From JAHFOW01 sp046350595 (GTDB lineage: Bacteria; Planctomycetota; Brocadiia; Brocadiales; Brocadiaceae), in contig JAXMAC010000058.1 of the NCBI GenBank assembly GCA_046350595.1, positions 1-23,918 of the forward strand: DNA of 23,918 bases, in the 5' to 3' direction. The notes under the pieces were generated by a model. The model searched no databases. It was given only the letters and a program-made list of their open reading frames with translations, and was not told the DNA's origin. A program made the position numbers and the translations under genes. Below are positions 14,942 to 22,615 of the stretch, piece by piece; the stretch's first letter is position 1; each line of letters begins with the position of its first letter.

Positions 14942-16672
14942 TACTATCCATCAACTTCTTGTTTTTTTTGCGTGTTTTTCATGCCGCCATTTCCGTAAGC
15001 GCTTTAATATCAAGGGCTGAAGCAGTCATCAGCGAACAAGAGAACTTCTGGCCTTTCTCCGTCAGAACATAGCGGTTGGTCCGAGGAGCTTTGCGGATTA
15101 GGCCGTGTACCCGCAACAGTTTTATCCGTCGGGTCACACGGCCGGAATACTTCTTTTGCTGATCCTTCTCGGCCTGTTCGGATTCCCCGTAAAGCCACTT
15201 CCGCAAATCATGGTTACGGAATCCGTTTATCGCATTTTCACCTTTCGACAGGAACATCAGCATCCGGTAATCATCCTGCTGCCAGGGATTCAACCCCCGA
15301 TACCTCTTGCCCTCTTTGACCACCTTGTTACAAGCTCCGCATACCACTTCCTTCAGTTTCTCCTCTACCTGAGCCACCGCCAAGGCATCTCCATAACGAT
15401 CATTGCACTTCTGGCTCACCTCACACCGTCGATGAAGATCGCTTACCCCCTTACGCATCTTCTGCCATGACGCCGGTTTGCCTTCATCATCGTTAGGCCT
15501 GCGAAAAACCTTAAAGTCCCGCGTGTTATTGATCGTTGTCTCTATACGCAACAGACTCCCGCTCTTGTTATACATCTTCACTGAGTTACTATTCACGCTG
15601 TGCTTGACCCGTATACCTTCATACCGCCTTCGATAGTCGCTGACAACCTCATCAGGGGCAGTCCCTGCAAGGCTACGCCTGCCCAAATACTTCATCACCG
15701 AAGGACTGTCGCAAACCCGCATCGCATGGTGAACAAATGACGCAAACAATTCCTCCAACGCCTCAACCGATTTAAACATGATGTCCGTTGCCCACTCCGT
15801 CTCATCCGCCGACCAATAATACTCCGGTTTCAACGGACGAAGTACCTGCGACAATGCCGGACAACTTCCCAACGCAAGCCTGTTAAGCAACCTCGCCCAG
15901 TCAGTCTTAAGCTGCTCATGCAGCAGCGCCTGCGCAGCCGCTATATCCTCTATATGCACAAAACAGTTGCCGTCCTTAACATAATCAATACCTTGCTTCT
16001 GAAGTTGCCGCTCCAGCCAATGACGACCATTAAGACAAATGAAAATATTAAACGGCACCCAACTCTGGATCCGAACATGACCAAAACCAAATACAGGATC
16101 GTTAAAATAATGATACACAAAGACACACTTGCGGGGCTCCATCACCAACTCGAGCTTCTTGCTGGCCTTGTTGCCCTTAACCTTCGGCGCAATACAAGGC
16201 TCTACCACACTCAACAGACAGATGGAGCCTTCTGTAATCCTCTTGTCCTTCGCAATCTGGCGAGCCAACTTATCCTTATCAACACCGCTGCTTGCCAAAT
16301 ATCTCACCTCAATACCCAATTCTTTTGCACGCGATTCACAACTCTCCCGCACCTGCACCGTAAGACCATTGACCCAATCGGAAAAATCCTTCAGCAATAT
16401 TTTCGCATAACTCATGTATGTGCTCAGCCCCCGCTCACTGGCCAACCACCGTAATGTCCCTCGAAAACGAACCCTGTCCAGACCGCTTATTGCACCCATG
16501 ACCCTGTCTCGATATAATTCCATTAACTTCTTCATAGTAGTGTCCTCTAAATTGTATGATTACTATTTACGAGGATAATACTATACCTTATAATAGACAA
16601 AAATTCATATTTTGGTTGCGGCCAGAGGCCGCGCTAGGTTACTCCGGCCGAATTTGCTCCAGGCCGAGGTAC
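14938..16672. mobile_element. 1.7 kb insertion element encoding a 518-aa protein, bracketed by GTAC
   Basis: The element lies between two GTAC tetranucleotides (14938-14941 and 16669-16672). Taking out 14942-16672 joins codons GAA-TCT-GTA to CCT-GTC-ACA in the same frame and restores a 104-codon lipoprotein. I see no terminal inverted repeats. The right end carries two hairpins: GCGGCC-AGA-GGCCGC (16618-16632) and a bulged stem CTCCGGCC/GGCCGAG (16642-16668) that abuts GTAC. GTAC is either a 4-bp target duplication or a recognised tetranucleotide. An 8-bp inverted match ACTACTAT/ATAGTAGT lies near the left end and at the 518-aa gene start (16534-16541). Confidence 0.75.
14979..16535 (-). CDS. 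Uncharacterised 518-aa protein, probable mobile-element protein
   Basis: The only gene of the inserted element, read leftward, starting ATG after GAGGA. The 518-aa protein begins MKKLMELYRDRVMGAISGLD and RVRFRGTLRWLA, then LARQIAKDKRITEGSICLLS, a central HYFNDPVFGFGHVRIQSWVP, WSADETEWATDIMF, a highly charged VSDYRRRYEGIRVKHSVN with NSVKMYNKSGSLLRIETTIN, a CxxC (VVCGACNK), INGFRNHDLRKWLYG, and a C-terminal winged-helix-like end (RRIKLLRVHGLIRKAPRTNRYV, LTEKGQ). From memory, relatives of this length occur as unnamed proteins, often in several copies per genome. I see no classical DDE spacing, HUH motif or tyrosine/serine recombinase signature that I can defend. Its position inside an interrupted gene argues that it promotes mobility of the element. 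Confidence 0.85.
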   Translation of the reverse strand: MKKLMELYRDRVMGAISGLDRVRFRGTLRWLASERGLSTYMSYAKILLKDFSDWVNGLTVQVRESCESRAKELGIEVRYLASSGVDKDKLARQIAKDKRITEGSICLLSVVEPCIAPKVKGNKASKKLELVMEPRKCVFVYHYFNDPVFGFGHVRIQSWVPFNIFICLNGRHWLERQLQKQGIDYVKDGNCFVHIEDIAAAQALLHEQLKTDWARLLNRLALGSCPALSQVLRPLKPEYYWSADETEWATDIMFKSVEALEELFASFVHHAMRVCDSPSVMKYLGRRSLAGTAPDEVVSDYRRRYEGIRVKHSVNSNSVKMYNKSGSLLRIETTINNTRDFKVFRRPNDDEGKPASWQKMRKGVSDLHRRCEVSQKCNDRYGDALAVAQVEEKLKEVVCGACNKVVKEGKRYRGLNPWQQDDYRMLMFLSKGENAINGFRNHDLRKWLYGESEQAEKDQQKKYSGRVTRRIKLLRVHGLIRKAPRTNRYVLTEKGQKFSCSLMTASALDIKALTEMAA

Positions 16673-16863
16673 CTGTCACAACGGAACAACCTGTTACCGA
16701 ACCAACTTCGCCTATACATCCAGCCTCAATAGAACCACCCACACCTTATGTCTGCCCGATGCATGCCGAAGTAGTACAACAAAGTGAAGGTAAATGCCCT
16801 AAATGTGGAATGAGACTTGTTCCGGCAGAACCTTCCAAAACTGACCCTGAGGATAAACAATGA
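16669..16863 (+). pseudogene. Heavy-metal-binding lipoprotein, 3' part
   Basis: The remaining 64 codons of the interrupted lipoprotein. They begin VPVTTEQPVTEPT, pass a Pro-rich linker and reach one heavy-metal-binding motif, YVCPMHAEVVQQSEGKCPKC then GMRLVPAEP. This is the same YxCPMH...CPxCGMxL unit that is repeated seven times in the RND adaptor. The TGA stop overlaps the ATG of the TolC-family gene (ATGA), so the two were translationally coupled. After the insertion this part has no signal peptide. Translation from a start inside the element's right end (an in-frame ATG-like codon at 16612) is conceivable but would yield a cytoplasmic product. Confidence 0.8.
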
Positions 16864-18314
16864 CGTATAAATTGATAACCGTTTGTATAATGCTCTTGGG
16901 TATGGGGATACTTGCTGGTTGTTCATCAATCCCGAAAGATGCGGGGTTTCATGATGTTCAGAAGCTTATCGAACAACGCATCGGACAGCGTGTGCACTGG
17001 AATCAGGGGACATCAGAAGATAGAGCGGTGGCCGATACTGTTCGTTCAATGTTGCAGCAGGAAATAACCCTGGATGGCGCCGTGCAGATTGCATTGCTCA
17101 ATAACCGGTCATTGCAGGCGATATATGAAGAACTCGGTATTGCCCAGGCGAATGTGGTGCAGGCTGGATTATTACGAAATCCAATCTTTGTGGCAAGCTT
17201 TCGATTTCCGGATAAAACTGTCGCTGGACATCGCAGTACCAACACGGAGTTTTCAGTAGTCCAGGATTTTCTTGATCTGCTCGTGATTCCCCTGCGGAAG
17301 AAATTGGCCGGTGTACAACTTGAACAGGCAAAAATGCGTGTTGGTAACGTCGTTTTAAACCTTGCAGCCGATGTTCGGTCGGCTTATTATACATTGCAGA
17401 CAGATGAACAAGTACTGGAAATGCGCCAAATCGTGGCTCATGCTACAGAAGCAGCAGTAGACATTGCAACACGTCAGCATGATGCTGGCACGCTTAAAAC
17501 ACTTGATCTGGCCAACCAGCAAGGATTTCACGATCAGGCAAAACTCGACATGGCGCGCACAGATATTCAGATCATTGCTGACCGTGAGCGTCTCAATCGC
17601 CTGTTGAGTCTCTGGGGAACAGATACAACGTGGAAGATTCCTCATAGACTGCCCGATTTGCCAGCAGTTGAAATCCCGTTGGAGCATCTTGAGTCTCTGG
17701 CTGTATTACAACGGTTGGACATTGCTGCCGCACGCCAGGAAATGCAAGTCATAACGCATGCCCTGTCTTTGACACGAAAGTACCGGTATGTTTCTGTTCT
17801 CGACATCGGTGTGGATACCGAACACGACGTTGCGGATGACGTAAATCTTACGGGACCAAACCTGACGCTTGAACTCCCCATTTTCGACAGACGTCAGGCT
17901 TCTATCTTCCGTTTGGAGGCGCAATTACGGCAAAGCCAGCAGCGGCTGTCTTCTCTGGCAATCGACATTCGTTCTGAAGTCAGGGAAGTGCGTGAACGGC
18001 TTTTAGCTGCCCGGAATATGGTCAAATACTACCGTGATGTCATACTTCCTCTGCGTCAGCGGATCGTAGATGAGTCTCAACGGTATTACAATGGTATGCT
18101 TATTGGGGTATATGAGCTACTCCTGGCCAGGCAAAACCAGATCAACGCTGGTCGTGAATACATCGAGACGCTCCGGGATTATTGGGTCGCCAGGTCAGAC
18201 TTAGAACTCGCTATTGGCGGTCGTCTGACGGCAGCCACGGAGGAATCTACTCAACCGATGGAACAACCTGCTATCCAATCGTCCAAACCATCTGAGCACA
18301 TACACAATCATTAA
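16860..18314 (+). CDS. TolC-family outer-membrane lipoprotein (CusC/CzcC-like)
   Basis: A second outer-membrane efflux factor, only distantly similar to the one at 5.4 kb. The 484-aa protein has a lipoprotein signal with lipobox LAGC (C21): MTYKLITVCIMLLGMGILAGCSS. Two OEP helical halves follow: about 67-250 with ITLDGAVQIALLNNRSLQAI and YEELGIAQANVVQAGLLRNP, and about 280-460 with RLDIAAARQEMQVITHALSL and NLTLELPIFDRRQ. The C-terminus is a short His-containing tail (EHIHNH). It overlaps the lipoprotein stop by ATGA. The downstream multicopper oxidase suggests the usual lipoprotein-TolC-oxidase metal-resistance module. No cognate adaptor or RND gene is beside it, so it may share the pump at 7-13 kb. 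Confidence 0.9.
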   Translation: MTYKLITVCIMLLGMGILAGCSSIPKDAGFHDVQKLIEQRIGQRVHWNQGTSEDRAVADTVRSMLQQEITLDGAVQIALLNNRSLQAIYEELGIAQANVVQAGLLRNPIFVASFRFPDKTVAGHRSTNTEFSVVQDFLDLLVIPLRKKLAGVQLEQAKMRVGNVVLNLAADVRSAYYTLQTDEQVLEMRQIVAHATEAAVDIATRQHDAGTLKTLDLANQQGFHDQAKLDMARTDIQIIADRERLNRLLSLWGTDTTWKIPHRLPDLPAVEIPLEHLESLAVLQRLDIAAARQEMQVITHALSLTRKYRYVSVLDIGVDTEHDVADDVNLTGPNLTLELPIFDRRQASIFRLEAQLRQSQQRLSSLAIDIRSEVREVRERLLAARNMVKYYRDVILPLRQRIVDESQRYYNGMLIGVYELLLARQNQINAGREYIETLRDYWVARSDLELAIGGRLTAATEESTQPMEQPAIQSSKPSEHIHNH

Positions 18315-18346
18315 GATGTATTACATGGATAACCATAAAAAATTAT

Positions 18347-18549
18347 AAACCACAGATTTCCTGGCGCAGCGAAGCCGCAACCAAATTCGAAATACGAATA
18401 TCGAAATATGAAACAAATTCAAATGACAAAAAACTCAATGCTCAAAACTTTACGTAAGCATAATCTAATCAATGCCTTACAGTTATGCATTTTGAAAAAC
18501 ACGCAAAAAAACAAGAAGTTGATGGATAGTAGTACAGATTACAGAGATG
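18347..18549 (+). repeat. Long direct repeat, copy B (about 203 bp)
   Basis: Nearly identical to 9085-9289, including the inverted GGTTGCGGC hairpin motif (18363-18382) and the ending ACAGATTACAGAGAT. It fills most of the gap between the TolC gene and the multicopper oxidase. The GxxExxY gene and the right-hand inverted end found at the first copy are missing here. This is therefore a solo arm. It runs into the oxidase ribosome binding site region (AAAGGAGA at about 18555). Confidence 0.9.
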
Positions 18550-18568
18550 AAATTAAAGGAGATTAGTC

Positions 18569-19846
18569 ATGATTACCCGGCGTAAAATGCTTTTTTCCAG
18601 CGCAGCCGCATTGTTTACCGGCGGTGTTTCTTTGCTCTTAGGCCGCAAACAACTCGATGCTGCGGGCACACAAACAAGTACAATGCCCTCCCCTATCACA
18701 CCTGCTACTCATGATTTGCCATACACACCCGTGATAACTCTCAATGGAAGTACACTTCCCTGGAAGTGGGATAACGGCGTAAAGGTCTTTCATCTAATAG
18801 CCGAGCCGGTCAGACGGGAGTTTGCACCGGGGATGGTTGTCAACTGCTGGGGTTATAACGGACAAACACCAGGCCCCACTATCGAAGCGGTGGAAGGCGA
18901 CCGTGTGCGCATCTTAGTTACCAATAAGCTTGCCGAACATACCACAATCCATTGGCATGGCTTGCTCCTGCCAAATGGTATGGATGGTGTTGGGGGTTTG
19001 AATCAACCACACATCAAACCTGGCGAAACATACGCCTATGAATTTACCCTCCGTCAACACGGCACTCAGATGTATCACCCTCATGCGGATGAGATGGTAC
19101 AGATGGCAATGGGTATGGAAGGCTTTTTCATCATACACCCACGTGAACCAGAACAGCCCCGGATCAACCGTGATTTCTGCATCTTTCTGCAAGAATGGTT
19201 TGTAGAACCGGGTACATTTACTCCCAATCCGAACATCATGACCGACTTTAACCTCTTTACGTTCAACAGCCGCGTGTTTCCTGGTACTGCCCCGTTGATA
19301 GTCCGTATGGGTGATCGTGTGCGCATCAGGGTCGCCAACCTGAGCATGGATTCCCACCCAATCCATCTGCATGGTTATAATTTCAAGATTACCGGTACGG
19401 ACGGAGGGCGAATTCCCCTCACAGGGCAGTGGCCGGAAACTACGGTAAACGTACCACCAGGCACTACGCGTGACATTGAATTTGTAGCCAATGCATCGGG
19501 AGACTGGGCTTTGCACTGCCACAAGAACCACCACGTTATGAATGCCATGAGCCATACCGTACCAAACATGATCGGCGTTAAACAAGGGGGCGTGGAACAA
19601 AAAATTCAGAACCTGTTGCCGGATTATATGGCTATGGGTGAGAGTGGAATGTCCGAAATGGCAACGATGAAGATGCCTTTGCCAGGGAACACCCTTCCGA
19701 TGATGTCCGGGGATGGTCCGTTTGGCCCTGTTGAGATGGGCGGGATGTTTACCGTGTTAAAGGTACGCGAAGGTATTACCAGTTATGACGACCCTGGCTG
19801 GTATCAATATCCCCGGGGTACTGTAGCCTGGCGGGTAGCTGAATAA
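18569..19846 (+). CDS. Two-domain multicopper oxidase with Met-rich tail
   Basis: A periplasmic multicopper oxidase, probably oxidising Cu(I) or another metal/phenol with reduction of oxygen. The 425-aa protein has a twin-arginine type signal (MITRRKMLFSSAAALFTGG). Copper ligands, in order: HWHG (H128, H130), MYHPH (H170, H172), HPIHLHG (H263, H266, H268) and HCHKNHHVMNAM (H316, C317, H318, H322, with M327 as likely T1 axial ligand). Only two cupredoxin domains are seen (about 75-190 and 215-330), fewer than the three of CueO/laccases. The C-terminal 345-400 region is Met-rich (MAMGESGMSEMATMKM, PMMSGD), typical of copper-handling oxidases. AAAGGAGA gives a strong ribosome binding site. Confidence 0.93.
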   Translation: MITRRKMLFSSAAALFTGGVSLLLGRKQLDAAGTQTSTMPSPITPATHDLPYTPVITLNGSTLPWKWDNGVKVFHLIAEPVRREFAPGMVVNCWGYNGQTPGPTIEAVEGDRVRILVTNKLAEHTTIHWHGLLLPNGMDGVGGLNQPHIKPGETYAYEFTLRQHGTQMYHPHADEMVQMAMGMEGFFIIHPREPEQPRINRDFCIFLQEWFVEPGTFTPNPNIMTDFNLFTFNSRVFPGTAPLIVRMGDRVRIRVANLSMDSHPIHLHGYNFKITGTDGGRIPLTGQWPETTVNVPPGTTRDIEFVANASGDWALHCHKNHHVMNAMSHTVPNMIGVKQGGVEQKIQNLLPDYMAMGESGMSEMATMKMPLPGNTLPMMSGDGPFGPVEMGGMFTVLKVREGITSYDDPGWYQYPRGTVAWRVAE

Positions 19847-19910
19847 TTATCGACCTAACATGTTTTAATGTAGATTATGAAACATTGTAACATTCTTTCA
19901 AAAATTATGT

Positions 19911-19966
19911 TTGACATATTGTAAAATGTGTGATAAATTTAAATTACGTTTTACATATTGTAGAAT
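19911..19966. promoter_or_regulatory. Two candidate BlaI-type operators upstream of the YHS gene
   Basis: Site 1 is GACA-TAT-TGTA (19913-19923), overlapping a TTGACA -35 element (19911-19916; a weak TAAATT lies 17 bp further). Site 2 is TACA-TAT-TGTA (19952-19962), followed by GAATAT. Site 2 shares the 10-mer TGTAGAATAT and the TACA-N3-TGTA spacing with the perfect operator in front of the BlaI-type repressor at 3.9 kb. The two sites are centred 39 bp apart. They predict that the same repressor controls the YHS/propeller genes. Sequence match only; AT-rich DNA gives some chance matches. Confidence 0.5.
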
Positions 19967-20037
19967 ATTTACTCTGTAAATACTGCTTTTTTTGTAAGTT
20001 TTTCACAATCCCATTTACTTTTTATCATCAGGTGAAG

Positions 20038-20222
20038 TTTGTTTATGATGGAAAGATTGCTTCGCTCCGCTCGCAATGACCCCAGACGACTAAAGTCGTC
20101 ACTACAAACGCTCGCACCGTGTGCCATCGAAGGGCATAGTAAGTGTCATTGCGAGGGTCTTTTCCGAAGCAATCTCTCCGTTTTCATAAAGAAGAATTGG
20201 TTGCGGCGTAGCTGCGCTACGG
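20038..20222. repeat. REP-like palindromic repeat, copy 2
   Basis: Arms AGATTGCTTCG...CGCAATGAC (20054-20080) and GTCATTGCGAGG...CGAAGCAATCT (20145-20175), then the GGTTGCGGC-GTA-GCTGCGCTACGG motif (20199-20222). The loop is longer than in copy 1 because of about 35 extra bases that include their own palindrome GACGACTAAAGTCGTC (20085-20100). With the operator sites this accounts for most of the 407-bp gap after the oxidase; I see no gene in it. Confidence 0.85.
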
Positions 20223-20253
20223 TATTTTATTAATTTCTGGAAAGGAGATGGCT

Positions 20254-20607
20254 ATGAAACGTGTTTTACGTACAGCATTTATATTTACCTTTGTTGTTGG
20301 TTTTAGCAGCGCTTATGTCCACGAAGCCTTATGGGCATGCGGTGGAACATGCGGAGAGGGCAACCACCGCAGTCATGAAACTGGCGAACATGCTATACAA
20401 ACAAAGGCCGAAGTAAAAGGGGAAAAAGCCGAGGCTGTTAAAGACCCTGTATGCGGTATGGAAGTCGGCGATGTCAAAAAGGCCGCATCCGAAGAATACA
20501 AGGGGAAGGTTTACTACTTTTGCTCGGATCATTGTAAAAAGACCTTTAAAAAAGACCCTGCATCTTATGTAACACAGCAAGGTGCTGGTGGAGAACACAA
20601 ACACTAA
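20254..20607 (+). CDS. Secreted YHS-domain metal-binding protein
   Basis: A small periplasmic protein with a YHS domain, a TRASH-like Cys fold that binds Cu, Ag or other soft metals. I choose the ATG at 20254 because the earlier in-frame ATG (20248) overlaps the AAAGGAG ribosome binding site. The 117-aa protein starts with a signal peptide (MKRVLRTAFIFTFVVGFSSA). A Cys/His-rich linker follows: ACGGTCGEGNHRSHETGEH (C29, C33, several His). The YHS domain occupies residues 63-106: DPVCGMEV (C67), YKGKVYYFCSDHC (C90, C94), KKTFKKDP. The tail is GGEHKH. The promoter region has two candidate sites for the BlaI-type repressor. The propeller gene follows 84 nt later, probably co-transcribed. Confidence 0.92.
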   Translation: MKRVLRTAFIFTFVVGFSSAYVHEALWACGGTCGEGNHRSHETGEHAIQTKAEVKGEKAEAVKDPVCGMEVGDVKKAASEEYKGKVYYFCSDHCKKTFKKDPASYVTQQGAGGEHKH

Positions 20608-20691
20608 TTCCCCTTCTGTGGAGTAATTTATTCGTGGAACGAAGTCACAGAGAAATATTTATGACTGTTTTAAAATAAGGAGCGAAATTTT

Positions 20692-22011
20692 ATGAAAAAG
20701 AGAGTTTTGGGATTTTTGATTTGTACGGCAATAGCAGTGCAAAGTTACGGGGATGGGATTTTTGCCGGAAATCACCATGAAAAGATGTATAAGAGTTGGT
20801 CCCATGATGTATTTGTTTATGCAGGACTTGAGGATGGTGTAGATATCATTGACCCTGCAAAAATGAAAAAAATCGGCACGATAAAAGGGATTGAGGGTAT
20901 CCATAATTGTTATACATCATACGATGGAACATCTCTTTATATAACCGCAGAGAAAGAAATAGTAAAGGTGGCATTTAAGGGTGAAAATGGCGGGGGTATG
21001 ATAAAACGAAAGGAGCTTGTGACCGGAGAACTTGCCCACGTAACATTGTCTCTCAATGGTAAAACACTCTATATCTCTGACGGTAAAGACAATGTCCTGG
21101 CGGTAGACGCTCATACCCTGGATTTAATAAAAACCATTAACATGCCGACAGGTCTTGATGATGTCATTAAGATAGTAAAAAATGAACTTGGTAAACCCTG
21201 GGAAGATTCGGATAGCAATCCGCATGGACTTGCAGTTCATCCAGGGGGAAGGTACATTTATGTTCCCCTTGTCTGGAGCGGGGCGGTTGCGGTAATTGAC
21301 ACATGGATTAATGAAGTTGTTAAGGTATTGAATTTAAATGCTACCGATCCAGGTCAACCCGGCCATGGGACAACACCTGTAGCCTTGGGTTTTTCCACGG
21401 ATGGTCATTGGTGCTTTGTGAGTTGCGCAGTGCCAGGGTATGAATGCATCCTCAATACCTCTGACCCTGCAAATCCGAAAATTGAGACTTCTGTCGCTGT
21501 GGGACTATCACCAATTCAGGTGCCTGCAAACCCAACCAATAGGTACTTCATCGCGCCGTGCCAGACATCGAGTTTATTAGGCAATAATCCATCACCAGTA
21601 CCAAACCCAGTTTACAATAATGCAGACTGGATTGATTGGATTAATACCAACAAAGATACCGCCCTTGATTTAGTCGAAGCATTGTTCGGCGCCCTTCACG
21701 AGGCAATGCCCATGGAACCCAATGACGATAAACCGGATGCCTGCTTTATCGTAGAAATTGCAGATAACTACGACCACGATGGTACACCATGGGAGGTAAT
21801 AGATACTGTTGTTGCAGGCGTGGGTCCCCATGGCGTGAGCTATACACCCGGCGGCAAATTTGCCTTTGTTACCCTCTCGAATGAGATGCCAGGTAAGGTT
21901 GCGGTTATTACGGAGACAAAACCTGGCGAATTCAAGGTTATTCACGTGATTGAGGTTGGTGATTTCCCCAATGGAATAGCAACAAGATTTGGAAAAAATC
22001 AGAATTCCTAA
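20692..22011 (+). CDS. Secreted YncE/YVTN-type beta-propeller protein
   Basis: A periplasmic seven-bladed beta-propeller of the YVTN/cytochrome-d1-like class. The 439-aa protein has a signal peptide (MKKRVLGFLICTAIAVQSYG). Repeated blades carry the typical pattern of DG or G-K turns and VIDxxxxxVVK strands, for example LSLNGKTLYISDGKDNVLAV (about 121-140), HPGGRYIYVPLVWSGAVAVI, FSTDGHWCFVSC and YTPGGKFAFVTLSNEMPGKV. No c-type haem CxxCH is seen, so it is not a complete cytochrome d1 enzyme. AAGGAGCG lies well placed before the ATG. Such proteins accompany metal or nitrogen-oxide enzymes as scaffolds; the precise role here is unknown. Association with the YHS gene suggests metal handling. Confidence 0.85.
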   Translation: MKKRVLGFLICTAIAVQSYGDGIFAGNHHEKMYKSWSHDVFVYAGLEDGVDIIDPAKMKKIGTIKGIEGIHNCYTSYDGTSLYITAEKEIVKVAFKGENGGGMIKRKELVTGELAHVTLSLNGKTLYISDGKDNVLAVDAHTLDLIKTINMPTGLDDVIKIVKNELGKPWEDSDSNPHGLAVHPGGRYIYVPLVWSGAVAVIDTWINEVVKVLNLNATDPGQPGHGTTPVALGFSTDGHWCFVSCAVPGYECILNTSDPANPKIETSVAVGLSPIQVPANPTNRYFIAPCQTSSLLGNNPSPVPNPVYNNADWIDWINTNKDTALDLVEALFGALHEAMPMEPNDDKPDACFIVEIADNYDHDGTPWEVIDTVVAGVGPHGVSYTPGGKFAFVTLSNEMPGKVAVITETKPGEFKVIHVIEVGDFPNGIATRFGKNQNS

Positions 22012-22042
22012 CACTTGTAAAGGCACAATCAGAACAACCTTT

Positions 22043-22077
22043 CCATATTTCCCTCCTTCACAAGGAGGGAAATATGG
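22043..22077. terminator. Perfect 16-bp hairpin after the propeller gene
   Basis: CCATATTTCCCTCCTT and AAGGAGGGAAATATGG pair exactly around a CAC loop, 31 nt after the propeller stop. No T-tract follows (GGGGGATG instead), so it may be a transcript-end stabiliser or a palindromic repeat rather than an intrinsic terminator. The right arm contains AAGGAGG, a consensus ribosome binding sequence locked in the stem. Confidence 0.55.
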
Positions 22078-22177
22078 GGGGATGCAAAATACTTGTTAAG
22101 AACACCGCCAACAATATCAAAATTTCATCTTTTTTAAGTTTTTTACAACTCCTTTCACCCTTTATCAGGAGGTTCTG

Positions 22178-22412
22178 TTTGTTTTTGGGAGAAAGATTGC
22201 TTCGCTTCGCTCGCAATGACAGAATAAGGTCGCAATAGTCGGGTTCCTCTTTGCAATTGCAAAGTGCGTTGCACCTGTTTTTGTGCATTGCGCAATGACA
22301 ACGTACAGTGTAGTACTATCAAAGTGCATAGTCCGTGTCATTGCGAGGGTCTTTTCCGAAGCAATCTCCCCGCTTTTATAAAGGGAATTTGGTTGCGGCG
22401 TAGGCGCGCTAA
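22178..22412. repeat. REP-like palindromic repeat, copy 3
   Basis: Arms AGATTGCTTCG...CGCAATGAC (22194-22220) and GTCATTGCGAGG...CGAAGCAATCT (22337-22367), then GGTTGCGGC-GTAG-GCGCGCTAAG (22391-22412). Its loop carries about 100 extra bases with their own inverted pieces (TTTGCAATTGCAAA near 22250). It makes up much of the 631-bp gap between the propeller and radical SAM genes; the remainder holds the hairpin above, one CACAGATT repeat and a promoter. Confidence 0.85.
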
Positions 22413-22539
22413 GTATATTTTGTATTTATTTTATTTTTATAACGAGCCTTTAAAAAGAGCCCCAAATCCTATATTGAAGGTTTGATAAAGAGATGAGAGG
22501 CATAATTACTGTCATTATAAGAGACCAATAAGAACAGTA

Positions 22540-22569
22540 GAAACCACAGATTTCGCAGATTACACAGAT
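22540..22569 (+). repeat. CACAGATT-type repeat, intact unit
   Basis: GAAACCACAGATTTC directly followed by GCAGATTACACAGAT. The first half equals the 15-bp end of the GxxExxY cassette, and the second half equals the inner part of its left arm. This single copy shows what the uninterrupted unit looks like. Confidence 0.75.
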
Positions 22570-22615
22570 AAAATATACAAATAATCCGTGAAATATAAGT
22601 CCATAGAAATTCTTT

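Noticed and set aside
15918..16454. 178-codon plus-strand ORF opposite the 518-aa gene
   Set aside because: Low-complexity translation with no family features, overlapped fully by the better-supported minus-strand gene.
20039..20233. 64-codon ORF upstream of the YHS gene
   Set aside because: It lies entirely within the REP-like repeat; similar frames arise in the other copies, so it is a repeat artefact.
22304..22312. TACAGTGTA as another BlaI-type operator
   Set aside because: The half-site spacing is 1 nt instead of 3, flanks do not match the 3.9 kb operator, and it lies in the loop of a repeat.
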